Origin: a virus | Direction: 5' to 3' (one strand) | Length of the DNA: 20,546 nt | Virus record (IMG/VR): IMGVR_UViG_3300030104_003486 | Coordinates: 1 to 20,546 of that record | Shown here: piece by piece, positions 12,017-20,546 of the stretch | Layout: every line of letters begins with the position of its first letter | Position numbering within the stretch: position 1 is the first letter of the stretch | The notes under the pieces: model-generated | The model's input: the letters and a program-made list of their open reading frames with translations, nothing else | Told to the model about the DNA's origin: nothing | The model's database searches: none | Position numbers and translations under genes: made by a program

Positions 12017-15000
12017 TGACCACTCGCAGCTTGTTCTAGTTGTTGAGAATGTTTACCAGCACCAAAATGTTTCATGTAACCGGAATAACCATTTCTTATT
12101 AACCATTCTTGAAGCATAATTTTTTCGTCAATCCAGACATAAGCTAAACTCCTCCCGTACTGACCCTTTCCAAATATTTCCAATCTTATTTTACTTTTGC
12201 TTAATAGATCAGTTACTGCTTTTGCAGCTTTTTCTCCTTCTGGAGTTCCAAGTTCTGGAGTATCGACGTTGGCAAGCCTTATTCTTTGATCTCCAATAAT
12301 TAATGTGTCTCCGTCAATTACTCTTTGTGTTTGATAAAATTTGCTTTGTTGTATGTTCTTTTCGTCATGCACCTGACCTGCTTCTAGTTTTAATAATGCA
12401 TCGTCAACGGCAGTAGCATTAGGTTCTTTCTGAAGTCTCTCAATCCTTGCTTTTGCAATGTTTTCAAAAGGATTAAATACAGTTAATTTATTTTCATCCC
12501 CTTTGGCATTTTTAAAAAGATTATCAATGACATCTTGAACAGCAACGTCCGTAGGCAACAAAATCGCTTCTTTAAGACCTTTGGAAACTTCGTATGCATA
12601 TTCATTAAGATCATCAAAAGTGACGATGTTTGCTCCAAGTCTGGTTTCTAGGGTTTGTCCCTCATTATCCTTTTGTAATAAAGGATTCCCTTGTTCTGTA
12701 TCAGGATTAAATATTTTGGTCTGAAGCCAATGCGAGTAATTGGTTAAGTGATTACCTAAATCGACACTGCTGGTTATGTAATTTGGAGTAGCAAGATCCC
12801 ATTGGTTATCAGCAATTCGGTCAGATTGAGCAAAATCATCTCTTTTCATTAAGGGATATTTTTCTCTTAATTTTTCATAACCATCTTTTTGACTTCTGAT
12901 TGCTCGATATTTTTCCCATTTGTTGTGAGCAAAGTTGACTAGGCTATCGGATTGCTCTTTTGTCCTTAACTGTCTCCTGCGTGTTTTGACTCCTGATCGT
13001 AGACGATAGAACCATCCAGGAACCTTTCCGTCTGGGAATAAATCTTCACGTTCATTCAGTTGTTCCATAATCCCACCCATTTGGTTTGAATGGGTTGCTT
13101 GGTCTGCCAGTTCGCTGATACGTCCAGAAAAAGCACTATCTGCATCGTTATCAGGCTGAGACAAACGATCTGTAAGGTTATCTTGTGTTGCTTTAAGACT
13201 TCCTTCTAACAGTAATTGCTGAACTCTGGTTACGTCACCTTTGTCGTCATCTGTAACTTTTAGTATGTCTAAGGATCTTCTTACTGAATCAATTCCCTGC
13301 TGATCTGTTACATTTCTAATTGCTTGCTCTAATCCTGTGTAATTGACGTTTTGCTGTTTAGCATTTTGGTTCGATTCTTTGGTTTCAATCCGGTCTTTTA
13401 AACCAGTTTCCATTCTCTGAAGAGTAGTATTCAGTTCTTCAGCATTGACACGATCCTGGATTAAGGTTTCGACCTGTGCTTTTGCAATTTGAAAGTCTTC
13501 TATGGTTTCTGCTTCAAGTGCTTTTTGAATAATCTTCTGGAAATTTTCAGCATCTTGTTGGTTCTCAAATTTGGCATCCAACTCAATCTGTTTGAGTCCT
13601 CTAATTCCTCTAAGATATTCTTTCTGAAACTCGGTCAAATCCAACCCATTGATGTCATCTTCTGTCATCAAGGATTTGCTGTTTTTAGTTTGCTGAATCT
13701 GATTTCGTTGCTTTAACTGGAGCAGTTCTTGACCCTCTAATATTTTTCTATCTTCAGTCGCTTTTTCTTTTTGCTCAAAAGATAGTTTCAATCCATTTAA
13801 TGTTGCTAACTGGTCCTGATGATCCGCAAAACGGATGGATTCAGGTCTTTTTTCAAGACCTTCAATCATTTTTTGAACGCCACTTGATGAAGTGACTAAG
13901 GAAAGGTTTTTACGGAAGGAAGCTAAAGTTCCCTGACGGGCAGTTTCTTTAAAATCTCCTTTAGCTTGAAGATAGAAAGACTGGAGATCACCAGGACTGG
14001 CTAATTTAAAATTTTGTACTAATTCATTCTCTGCAAGTTCACCAAGGTCATCATCAGAAATAACTTTGGCAGTATTTTTATCAACAACTTTTTCGTATGT
14101 TTCAAGAAACGTCTGCTGATTTGCTTCATCTGATAAAAAATTACTGAGATAACGGGAGCTTTTCTGATTATTTCGGAGTTGGTTTTTGTTACCCAGAAAA
14201 CCACGAAGACGGATCTTATCCAATTCTTCCATATCCGAATTGCCATTAATCCGTCCCAGCACTGTGTTATAGTCCCAATTATCCTTATTTAGGACATTCT
14301 CTATCTTTCCTGTTTCTTCAAGTGCTCGTCTCTGTTTTAAAGATTCTTCACTTTGAATGTATTGTTGAACAATGCCTATGGCACTTTTAAGTCGTTGATC
14401 ATTTTTAAAAAGCTTTTTAACAGCATCTAAATCAACAATGGTGTTGCCGTTATCAACTTTTACTAGACTTCTAAAAACCGAACTGTTCTTTAGATTCACC
14501 TCTAATCGGAGAAGTTCCCGATTCTGTAAATAATTTGTATTTTTGTTTTTTAATGCTGTGTGCAGTTTTTCTTTATTTTCGGCACTTTGAATGCTGTATG
14601 CAGGAGTGGTTTCATTTAATCTGTCAGAAATGTCACTTGGAAGGACATTAGGATTATCAATTAATTCAACAAGACTGTCATAGGCTGCTTTTTTATCGGT
14701 TTCCGCATGCATGTGCCATTGGTCAAAAAGCTCCAGGGGATCGGCTCCTGGGAAACTCGCCTGGACTGATTTGAATGTTTTCCTTGCCCACACTTTTGGA
14801 TTATTGCGAAACGCCACAATTGCACGGGTTCTTTGAACCTTATCTGCTAAAATCCTAAGTTTGCTATTATAAACCTGCTTTCCTACGGCTCCGTCATTTT
14901 TCAAAGGGCCAAAAGTATTTTGGAAATCAGCAGTATAAGTCTTTACATCAACATCCTGTCCCGTTAGCACTCTCTGCATAGCATCGTCTGCTAATCTTTT

Positions 15001-15510
15001 TACTTCAGTATTGATCAGAACATTGATGCGATCCGTGCGTTCCTGCATCGTTGCACCAATGGCCTGTTTAATCATTTTGCTTTGATAAGCCTTTGCATGA
15101 TTTTTCAGTTTCCGATTTAGCCGATCACTATCTGAATATTTTATTTCTTTACTCCAAGGTCCAGTATGTCCGTCACTTTGACCTAGAAAATAGTCTCTGA
15201 CTGAAGTGTGGTTTAATTTTTCAAAACCATAATTTGGTAATTCATCAAATCTCCAAGATTCATAATCCAAGTCCATTTGTTCTTCCATGGATTGTTTCTG
15301 TTCCTGGAACTCAAGGTCTTCATTTGATTTTTGTATTTTGGCAGCAACAGGTCCAAGCTTTGCGAATACTCCTTCCAGGTTTTCAAACAAGGTTGCCGTT
15401 GCCTTATTTGCACCAAAGTCTGTTTCTCCTTGAGGTACTTGGGTCTGAGGGGCTTGCATCATTTGAGTCTGCCCCTGCGGTCTTTGGAAGTATTGTCTTG
15501 GGATTATCAT
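12013..15510 (-). CDS. Internal virion protein with C-terminal SNase-type nuclease
   Basis: This is a 1165-residue protein. The N-terminus (about 1-40) is Gln/Pro-rich. The long middle (about 50-1050) is charged, Gln-rich and helical, as in T7 gp15-type ejection proteins. Residues about 1060-1150 form a staphylococcal-nuclease-like (thermonuclease) domain: RVIDGDTL (1063-1070), RIRLANVDTPE (1076-1086) and QYGRSLAYV (1117-1125). By motif alignment Asp1068, Arg1078, Asp1083, Glu1086 and Arg1120 match the SNase active-site residues Asp21, Arg35, Asp40, Glu43 and Arg87, so the domain looks catalytically intact. It would hydrolyse DNA or RNA phosphodiesters with Ca2+. The start shares its A with the upstream TAA (TAATG), with no Shine-Dalgarno visible. 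Family of the N-terminal part is inferred from position and composition; the nuclease call is strong. Confidence 0.8.
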   Translation of the reverse strand: MIIPRQYFQRPQGQTQMMQAPQTQVPQGETDFGANKATATLFENLEGVFAKLGPVAAKIQKSNEDLEFQEQKQSMEEQMDLDYESWRFDELPNYGFEKLNHTSVRDYFLGQSDGHTGPWSKEIKYSDSDRLNRKLKNHAKAYQSKMIKQAIGATMQERTDRINVLINTEVKRLADDAMQRVLTGQDVDVKTYTADFQNTFGPLKNDGAVGKQVYNSKLRILADKVQRTRAIVAFRNNPKVWARKTFKSVQASFPGADPLELFDQWHMHAETDKKAAYDSLVELIDNPNVLPSDISDRLNETTPAYSIQSAENKEKLHTALKNKNTNYLQNRELLRLEVNLKNSSVFRSLVKVDNGNTIVDLDAVKKLFKNDQRLKSAIGIVQQYIQSEESLKQRRALEETGKIENVLNKDNWDYNTVLGRINGNSDMEELDKIRLRGFLGNKNQLRNNQKSSRYLSNFLSDEANQQTFLETYEKVVDKNTAKVISDDDLGELAENELVQNFKLASPGDLQSFYLQAKGDFKETARQGTLASFRKNLSLVTSSSGVQKMIEGLEKRPESIRFADHQDQLATLNGLKLSFEQKEKATEDRKILEGQELLQLKQRNQIQQTKNSKSLMTEDDINGLDLTEFQKEYLRGIRGLKQIELDAKFENQQDAENFQKIIQKALEAETIEDFQIAKAQVETLIQDRVNAEELNTTLQRMETGLKDRIETKESNQNAKQQNVNYTGLEQAIRNVTDQQGIDSVRRSLDILKVTDDDKGDVTRVQQLLLEGSLKATQDNLTDRLSQPDNDADSAFSGRISELADQATHSNQMGGIMEQLNEREDLFPDGKVPGWFYRLRSGVKTRRRQLRTKEQSDSLVNFAHNKWEKYRAIRSQKDGYEKLREKYPLMKRDDFAQSDRIADNQWDLATPNYITSSVDLGNHLTNYSHWLQTKIFNPDTEQGNPLLQKDNEGQTLETRLGANIVTFDDLNEYAYEVSKGLKEAILLPTDVAVQDVIDNLFKNAKGDENKLTVFNPFENIAKARIERLQKEPNATAVDDALLKLEAGQVHDEKNIQQSKFYQTQRVIDGDTLIIGDQRIRLANVDTPELGTPEGEKAAKAVTDLLSKSKIRLEIFGKGQYGRSLAYVWIDEKIMLQEWLIRNGYSGYMKHFGAGKHSQQLEQAASGQ

Positions 15511-16166
15511 TATGCACTCATCATGGCGTATGAACCTAATGCGCTGGTAGCTGCAGAGAACATTCCGACAGATTTGGCATATTCAGCCTGTTCTCGTTGT
15601 AGATATGCGGATCGGTAAAGATTCTGATATGTCATTATCGTTTGTTCATATTCAGCATCTTTCCATTGTTTGTATCCTTCTTCTGCTCTATCTATGTCGC
15701 TATAAGTGTCTGTTGTAACTTGTTGCTGTGCGTACCAGGCATCAAAAGCCTGTTCGACGACAACATCCTGTGTGGTTCCTTGCCCAACGACTGCACCTGA
15801 TGCAGATACTGCAGTTTTAGCTGTTCCAACGGCTCTGTCTCCTAAACGAGCAACTTCAGCAAACTGCCTACCACCTTCATCTGCACGTTCTGTTACAAAT
15901 CGGCTTAAATTCGTTCTTTGTCGTTTTGCATTTTTATAAAAGTTCGCAAGTATCTGTTCTGCATATCTCTCTTTTTCACCAGCATCCTCATATTCCGATT
16001 GATGCTGAAAATGGGTCTTTGCCAATCCTGACAAAAACTGGCCTGTTGCTACTGCACCCTGCGATCTTTTAGAAGTCCAGTAAGGGGTTTTTGCAGATGT
16101 TGTATTTGGTTTTGCCCAAGGATAACCACGTTGACTACTTTGGGATGGGTTCCAATTATTCCTCAT
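15510..16166 (-). CDS. Internal virion protein, T7 gp14-like position
   Basis: This 218-residue protein is helical and Ala/Gln/Arg-rich. It has many alternating charged residues (EYEDAGEKERYAEQILANFYKNAKRQR) and a hydrophobic C-terminus (about 202-218, GMFSAATSALGSYAM). Length and place just after the nozzle gene match T7 gp14 (196 residues), an internal protein ejected into the outer membrane. The ATG lies one base after the TGA of the nozzle gene, and its own TAA overlaps the next ATG, so it is coupled on both sides. Homology is inferred from gene order, size and composition rather than a distinctive motif. Confidence 0.65.
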   Translation of the reverse strand: MRNNWNPSQSSQRGYPWAKPNTTSAKTPYWTSKRSQGAVATGQFLSGLAKTHFQHQSEYEDAGEKERYAEQILANFYKNAKRQRTNLSRFVTERADEGGRQFAEVARLGDRAVGTAKTAVSASGAVVGQGTTQDVVVEQAFDAWYAQQQVTTDTYSDIDRAEEGYKQWKDAEYEQTIMTYQNLYRSAYLQREQAEYAKSVGMFSAATSALGSYAMMSA

Positions 16167-16167
16167 A

Positions 16168-18702
16168 TCAGACGTTCATTTCATGTTCTGAAACTAATGC
16201 AACCAGAGTTACCGGAAAAGGCTGGTCACAAACGATTTTAATGGATTCCTCATCCAAGGATCGGCTCATGATATTTGCCGTTTTGGTTCCTGTAAAAAGA
16301 GGAACTTTGGTATTAAGTGGGTCTGCAGTAAGACGGAATATAAACTCTTCCATTTCAGATGTAGTCATAGAAGAAAGTCCTATTTTAACGCCTAAAGAGT
16401 CGTGTAATGAAAGGTGTGCTTTTACGACCCTATCTCTGCCTACAACAAATAAACTCCCGTCTACGGCTTGTTTTGGAGTCAACAAGACCACATGCGAGTC
16501 ATAAGCTAGTCCTCCTACCAATTTGGTAACTGCAGAACCTATGGTAATTGTTCCGTTACTGTCGGTTCCAACAGTTACATCATTCTGAACAGCACCATCT
16601 CCTAATATCCTGATAGACTCGTTTTTAAGATGAGCAAACTGTGCGGTAGTAAATGAGGATGCCGTTTTGTAAAGACCACAATCGACAAAATGGGCTAGTT
16701 CCTGACCTGTTTCAGAAGGCTCATAAAACTTTTCAAGAAACTCCACATACCTGACTGTTGAACCATGAATATCTCTTTTGACAATAAGCCATAACTGATC
16801 CCTTCCGTCATGCGGAATAACTGCCATTGATTCGACTTTGGCATGATTTCCAAGGGTTGCATCAGCTTGGGTTCCTCCAATAGTATGATGCCCCCAACCA
16901 ACGACAGGCATCGTATCTTCGTAAGATAATGATGCTAATGTTCCATCTTTAAGTCTGCACCATGTCAATGAATGAGGTTGTTTTTGATAAACCAGTTCCT
17001 TGACTTCTTTTCCTACTAACTCATCTGCTTGGTATGAAATTTCAGAAGATTCGTATTGAACGTCTTGTCCCGAAAATGTCAGAACCCTCATTTTTCTGCG
17101 GTTAAACTGAACATAGATCATTGCGTTGCCAACACGGGCAGGCTTAATGTCGGCAGCTTCCCAGGACGTATCTCTGATTAATGAGAAGTTTGTGGGAGTA
17201 ATCGTGTAGGAAGTTTCAGAACCATAGAGATTAAAAATCCCTCCAGAAGTACCGATAGCAAGCTTCTTTCCTTCCTCGATCCAATAGATTTCATCAACTG
17301 TGTCAGAATCAATGGTCAGGCTAATGGCATTGTTATCCAGGATCTGTTCTCCCATGATCGTTTGACCAATCGAATCGGAAGAACCAGTTGAAACACCAAT
17401 TTTAGAATCAGGAGCAAAGCTTAAAAAATCACCTGCTTCTGAAAGCCATATTGTTGTGGGATATTGAAGAGATGCTGCAACAACAAGACGTTGCTGATGA
17501 ATTTCTATGGCAGAGGGCCATTTGTTATCTCCTCCTAAAATGCCCATACGCCATTCACGGGTATTGACATCAACCAAACCTACTTCACCTTGAGAAGTAG
17601 CAGTTATAGAACCACCACCTCCAGCTACTGCAGTAATCTTAAACCATGTCCATCGAATGCCTTTGGTCTTTTCTGCTTCTGATCCTGCAAATGTATTGAC
17701 CCGAATAAGCCTTTCATCGTCATCTGAATCAAAAGTATGCCCTGTTGCCGTTATGGTGCAGGCTTTTCCTTTTTTAATAACTTTTTTCTGAACTTCTAAT
17801 TTACCTGTCCATTCAGTAACAGCACCTGAAGCAATACTTAATTTAAATTCTAATGCTGATCCTCCAAGAGTGCTTGCAATCTGAAATGACGAAGATTGAG
17901 CATTGATAACATAATAATCAGTATTTAATGATGGAAACCCGTTTTCAGAAGATGCAGTCGATGAAGCAGTAACCAAATTACCAACTGTTAAACTTGTTGT
18001 TCCATCAAGTGAATTAGCATCGGTAGGAAACCTGATTTTGGTCCCATTCATCAATCCATGACCATAAAGCACAAAGCGGTCATCAGAAGTGTCAATGGCA
18101 ACTCCATCAACATGAACCCATTCGTAATCTGAACCTGTAACTGCAGTGACCTTTACCAGTTTTGTGTTATCAGTATTAATGGCATCCCATGGTCCATCTA
18201 AAAAATCGACATCGGTTAAAGTCCATACAGAATTATCTGCTGCTCTGGTCCCAGAAGCTGCAATTGTTCTGGCAAGTTGTTTGGGTTTGAAATCTTTGTG
18301 GACTATGTAAAGAACATCTGCAGACTGAGTAAAATCAATCTCTAGGCATTGTGCTGCAGTTATTCCGGTGGTTGAGACTTCATAAGGCGTGGTTCCGCTA
18401 TGTACCAGTAACTGACCATTTTGGGAAAAGAAACGGATCTTCCCGTTACTGAATTCAAGGACATAACTTTGTCCTTCTCCAAAATAGAATGGAACTAATC
18501 GAGATCCATCAGAAGTGTTGGTAGTTGCATTGGCTGCATAATAGGTCCCTGGTCTTCTTTTGGCAGGTCCTTGAAGAAGAGGAACAAAGTTCTTCATCTC
18601 TTTAAGACCTTGTTTATACAAATCTGCATCAAAACGACCATGCATCTTAGGAGACAACTCGCCTCCTGCAAAGCTGTTTTGAACCCTGTATTTAGTTGCC
18701 AT
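16168..18702 (-). CDS. Tail tubular protein B / nozzle protein
   Basis: This 844-residue protein is strand-rich throughout. Residues 8-55 carry the family opening NSFAGGELSPKMHGRFDADL, then KNFVPLLQGPAKRRPGTYYA. I recognise this pattern (N-x-F-x-x-G-E-x-S-P ... G-x-x-x-R-R-P-G-T) from podovirus tail tubular/nozzle proteins. The length is close to T7 gp12 (794 residues). The protein forms the hexameric nozzle at the end of the tail, through which DNA passes and to which fibres attach. The start overlaps the TGA of tail tubular protein A (TGATG). It is followed by the gp14-like gene. Confidence 0.85.
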   Translation of the reverse strand: MATKYRVQNSFAGGELSPKMHGRFDADLYKQGLKEMKNFVPLLQGPAKRRPGTYYAANATTNTSDGSRLVPFYFGEGQSYVLEFSNGKIRFFSQNGQLLVHSGTTPYEVSTTGITAAQCLEIDFTQSADVLYIVHKDFKPKQLARTIAASGTRAADNSVWTLTDVDFLDGPWDAINTDNTKLVKVTAVTGSDYEWVHVDGVAIDTSDDRFVLYGHGLMNGTKIRFPTDANSLDGTTSLTVGNLVTASSTASSENGFPSLNTDYYVINAQSSSFQIASTLGGSALEFKLSIASGAVTEWTGKLEVQKKVIKKGKACTITATGHTFDSDDDERLIRVNTFAGSEAEKTKGIRWTWFKITAVAGGGGSITATSQGEVGLVDVNTREWRMGILGGDNKWPSAIEIHQQRLVVAASLQYPTTIWLSEAGDFLSFAPDSKIGVSTGSSDSIGQTIMGEQILDNNAISLTIDSDTVDEIYWIEEGKKLAIGTSGGIFNLYGSETSYTITPTNFSLIRDTSWEAADIKPARVGNAMIYVQFNRRKMRVLTFSGQDVQYESSEISYQADELVGKEVKELVYQKQPHSLTWCRLKDGTLASLSYEDTMPVVGWGHHTIGGTQADATLGNHAKVESMAVIPHDGRDQLWLIVKRDIHGSTVRYVEFLEKFYEPSETGQELAHFVDCGLYKTASSFTTAQFAHLKNESIRILGDGAVQNDVTVGTDSNGTITIGSAVTKLVGGLAYDSHVVLLTPKQAVDGSLFVVGRDRVVKAHLSLHDSLGVKIGLSSMTTSEMEEFIFRLTADPLNTKVPLFTGTKTANIMSRSLDEESIKIVCDQPFPVTLVALVSEHEMNV

Positions 18703-19319
18703 CAGATTTTAGAATAACCTTCTGCAGGTGCATCTATCGGTTTCCAGGGGTCTGTAAATGCCCCCATTCTTCCGTCAAGCCATGTCGATCCGTGGTAATA
18801 TTCTGGTGTTCCTTCTGTGGCATCCATACTTCTGGTGGTTGCCAATTCCATTGTAAATTTCTGCCACATTTCCTGCTTCAATGCAGTTTTTGCAGTCAGA
18901 GGTTCTGCGAGTTCCCATGCCAGTCGTATCCCTATAAGATTCACAACATTGGCATCCAATAAGGTTAAATCGGAGGGACGCTGAACGTATTTGATTTTGA
19001 TGGTTCCCGAATCGGTATGGAGTTTTGATCCCTCAATTCGGTAAGCAATGGTTGCATCATGAATCGAAAGGACTCGGATACAATCATTTGGAAGAGAATA
19101 CTGGTAGGTATAACCCCAGGATGGAGTTTCAGAATCTCTTGTTAGGACTGTACGGGCCGTGACGCAATTCCACGGATGGAGTCGCAACACGGAATCCCGC
19201 ACATCATCAAACCGGAGTTTGCATAGACGGGCACGTTCATTATTCTCATCAAGAGAAACAATCTTTTGCTCACCTAAGTTGGTCAGCGCAATATTGCAAA
19301 TATCAACTGCACCCGCCAT
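18702..19319 (-). CDS. Tail tubular protein A (adaptor)
   Basis: This 205-residue protein begins MAGAVDICNIALTNLGEQKI, followed by ARLCKLRFDDVRDSVLRLHPWNC (about 30-52). This is the typical front of the phage tail tubular protein A / gp11-like adaptor family, in which a helical domain binds the portal. Length is close to T7 gp11 (196 residues). It connects the portal to the nozzle encoded by the next gene, whose ATG overlaps its TGA. A strong AAGGAGG lies four bases upstream of the ATG and overlaps the stop of the preceding gene. Confidence 0.85.
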   Translation of the reverse strand: MAGAVDICNIALTNLGEQKIVSLDENNERARLCKLRFDDVRDSVLRLHPWNCVTARTVLTRDSETPSWGYTYQYSLPNDCIRVLSIHDATIAYRIEGSKLHTDSGTIKIKYVQRPSDLTLLDANVVNLIGIRLAWELAEPLTAKTALKQEMWQKFTMELATTRSMDATEGTPEYYHGSTWLDGRMGAFTDPWKPIDAPAEGYSKI

Positions 19320-19323
19320 TCAG

Positions 19324-19330
19324 CCTCCTT
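19324..19330 (-). promoter_or_regulatory. Strong Shine-Dalgarno of tail tubular protein A
   Basis: AAGGAGG on the minus strand lies four bases before ATG 19319. It is a near-perfect anti-16S match and one of the strongest ribosome sites in the window. Confidence 0.75.
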
Positions 19331-19823
19331 AATCGATGGTATAAGTAATGATGGTTTGAACAGTAACTGCTGCTGCTGCTCCAGATCCTCCTGCATGTTT
19401 TAACGTAATGAAGGATTCCTTGGGCAGAGCAAAGCCTACTGCACCTGTGGCAATCGGACCTGTAAGAGTCCAAGCTGCACTGGTGGCAGCGGTTGCTGCT
19501 ACAAATTTAACATCATCACCTGCTGTCGCTCCATCAACGGGCAAGTATCCGACTGAAACAGTCTTACTTGAACCGAGAGTACCGGATTGATACAGCTTTA
19601 TATCCCAGATTTTTGCCATCTCGGGTAGAACCGCTACATGAACAAGACCATTTAAGGCCCATGTCCCGTTAGTTCCAACAACATGAGTGTCATACCAGAC
19701 ACGCATCCGTCCACCATTGTCAGCGACATTGAGCATGACGGGTTTTGCATTACCGCTTTGTGCGGTCTTTGCCAGATTCGTAGCGTAGTACGAAGGGGCA
19801 GTTCCTGCAGTGATAGCAGTCAT
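19329..19823 (-). CDS. Small beta-rich virion protein, candidate capsid decoration
   Basis: This 164-residue Ala/Thr/Gly-rich protein has regular strands, no membrane segment and no recognised domain signature. It lies directly after the major capsid gene and before tail tubular protein A, a place where T7 has no gene. A strong AAAGGAG ribosome site suggests high expression. Position, size, beta-rich composition and the strong ribosome site fit a head decoration, head-fibre or other abundant virion protein. The sequence does not allow a firm choice. Its stop overlaps the ribosome site of the next gene. Confidence 0.65.
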   Translation of the reverse strand: MTAITAGTAPSYYATNLAKTAQSGNAKPVMLNVADNGGRMRVWYDTHVVGTNGTWALNGLVHVAVLPEMAKIWDIKLYQSGTLGSSKTVSVGYLPVDGATAGDDVKFVAATAATSAAWTLTGPIATGAVGFALPKESFITLKHAGGSGAAAAVTVQTIITYTID

Positions 19824-19827
19824 AATT

Positions 19828-19834
19828 CTCCTTT
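19828..19834 (-). promoter_or_regulatory. Strong Shine-Dalgarno of the capsid-adjacent gene
   Basis: AAAGGAG on the minus strand lies four bases before ATG 19823, in the 15-base gap after the capsid gene. This gap is the longest non-coding stretch in the minus-strand block. Confidence 0.7.
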
Positions 19835-19838
19835 CAGT

Positions 19839-20546
19839 TTAAGCGTTTTTGCATTTGATTTTGAGAACACGCTTTTCTTCTAAACGTGTTGAACCCATCG
19901 TCATCCGAAAGTAGATATACTGGCTAAATCGCTTGTCGGCTCGTTCATCTACACGGGCAACAATGTCTTCCCAAATGCAGAGTCCAAGTCCAGCACGATG
20001 AAAGCAGAGAACATCTTCCACACTACTGGCAACAGTGGTTTTCTCCGTTCTGATAAAGTTGAATCCCATGAAGGAATCTACTTCACCTGTATACAGAGCA
20101 TACAGAGGAGAGAAGTCACGATTGACGTAACTGGAATCATTCAACATGCCCTCAATCTGAGCAGATGAACAAACAATGAATAATGGAGATCCTCCACCTG
20201 CATCGTAGTCATCGGCTTCATTTTGCTGAAGCATGCGTTGTGCTCGGATGAGCTTATCGACAGTCAGGGTTGTGTTTGTCCCTGTAGTTCCGTCTTGCTG
20301 AAAATCAGCAGCAATTTCTTGAGAACCAGGAAATGTGATTGGCGTATTAGCTTCTGATCCGCTGGTGTTTTCAGAACCATAAGCAGTTCCAAAAGCAGCA
20401 TCGAGAATGATGTCATCAATCTTTCGTCCCATTGCCATTGCAGCCGACTCAACGTAAGCACTGGCAGGGTCCATGATCAGACGTAATTTATCCGGATTGT
20501 CTACGAGTTTGCCCCAATCATAATCTTTTGGTGTAATCCGTCTTCG
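19839..20546 (-). CDS. Major capsid protein (N-terminus beyond window)
   Basis: The frame stays open to the right window edge, so the ATG at 20474 is internal and the gene is partial; 235 codons are visible. The visible start (RRRITPKDYDWGKLVDNPDK, then LIMDPASAYVESAAMAMGRKIDDIIL) matches the conserved part of a podovirus capsid family with a D-Y-D-W-x-x-L-V-D...DP-x-S-x-Y...A-M-G-R-x-x-D-D-x-I pattern, which has the HK97-type fold. The C-terminus (MTMGSTRLEEKRVLKIKCKNA) also fits. It forms the icosahedral shell. Gene order into the decoration candidate and tail tubular proteins supports the call. Truncation is due only to the window end. Confidence 0.85.
   Translation of the reverse strand, partial: RRRITPKDYDWGKLVDNPDKLRLIMDPASAYVESAAMAMGRKIDDIILDAAFGTAYGSENTSGSEANTPITFPGSQEIAADFQQDGTTGTNTTLTVDKLIRAQRMLQQNEADDYDAGGGSPLFIVCSSAQIEGMLNDSSYVNRDFSPLYALYTGEVDSFMGFNFIRTEKTTVASSVEDVLCFHRAGLGLCIWEDIVARVDERADKRFSQYIYFRMTMGSTRLEEKRVLKIKCKNA

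Noticed and set aside
16091-16504. Plus-strand frame of 137 codons opposite the nozzle gene
   Set aside because: It lies antisense to two coupled structural genes, has no ribosome site, and has shadow-like composition.

Overview
This 20.5 kb window is part of the late region of a tailed, podovirus-type (T7-like body plan) bacteriophage. It is AT-rich by eye and almost wholly coding. I see no bacterial chromosomal genes, rRNA, canonical tRNA, CRISPR array or insertion sequence. Small tail proteins ending in a YQRDR...YPKPE signature resemble tail-assembly-chaperone-type proteins I associate with marine phages (cyanophages, pelagiphages). A marine phage is therefore a reasonable guess, but the host cannot be read from the window.

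Layout. From the right edge leftwards, 23 genes lie on the minus strand in one nearly gapless block (20546 down to 1149). The order is: major capsid protein (cut by the window edge), a small beta-rich virion protein, tail tubular protein A, tail tubular protein B (nozzle), and a gp14-like internal protein. Next comes a 1165-residue internal virion protein that ends in a complete staphylococcal-nuclease-type domain. Three further large, mostly unrecognised proteins follow, which I infer are internal or DNA-ejection proteins. After them come a T7 gp17-like tail fibre stem without a receptor-binding C-terminus, two small beta-rich virion proteins, three tandem adhesin-plus-chaperone pairs, and a lysis cassette. 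The lysis cassette holds membrane proteins, an unannotated 19-residue hydrophobic micro-gene, an unknown small protein and an M15-type peptidase endolysin. Gaps are at most 15 bases, and most junctions are ATGA/GTGA or TAATG/TGATG overlaps, so the block looks translationally coupled.

The left 1.15 kb is on the plus strand. It has three small unknown genes with overlapping ends, then a GC-rich segment (620-722) with strong RNA-folding potential, then a small zinc-ribbon protein with a NUMOD-like motif. That last gene runs head-on into the endolysin with no spacer.

How it works together. Capsid, tubular proteins and internal proteins build the virion and its DNA-ejection apparatus. The nuclease domain would ride on an internal protein. 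The fibre stem plus the three adhesin/chaperone cassettes would form a modular, possibly exchangeable host-recognition system. The lysis genes release progeny. The most notable points are the triple adhesin/chaperone cassette, the nuclease fusion, the micro-gene fitted exactly between two membrane-protein genes, and the structured segment at 620-722.
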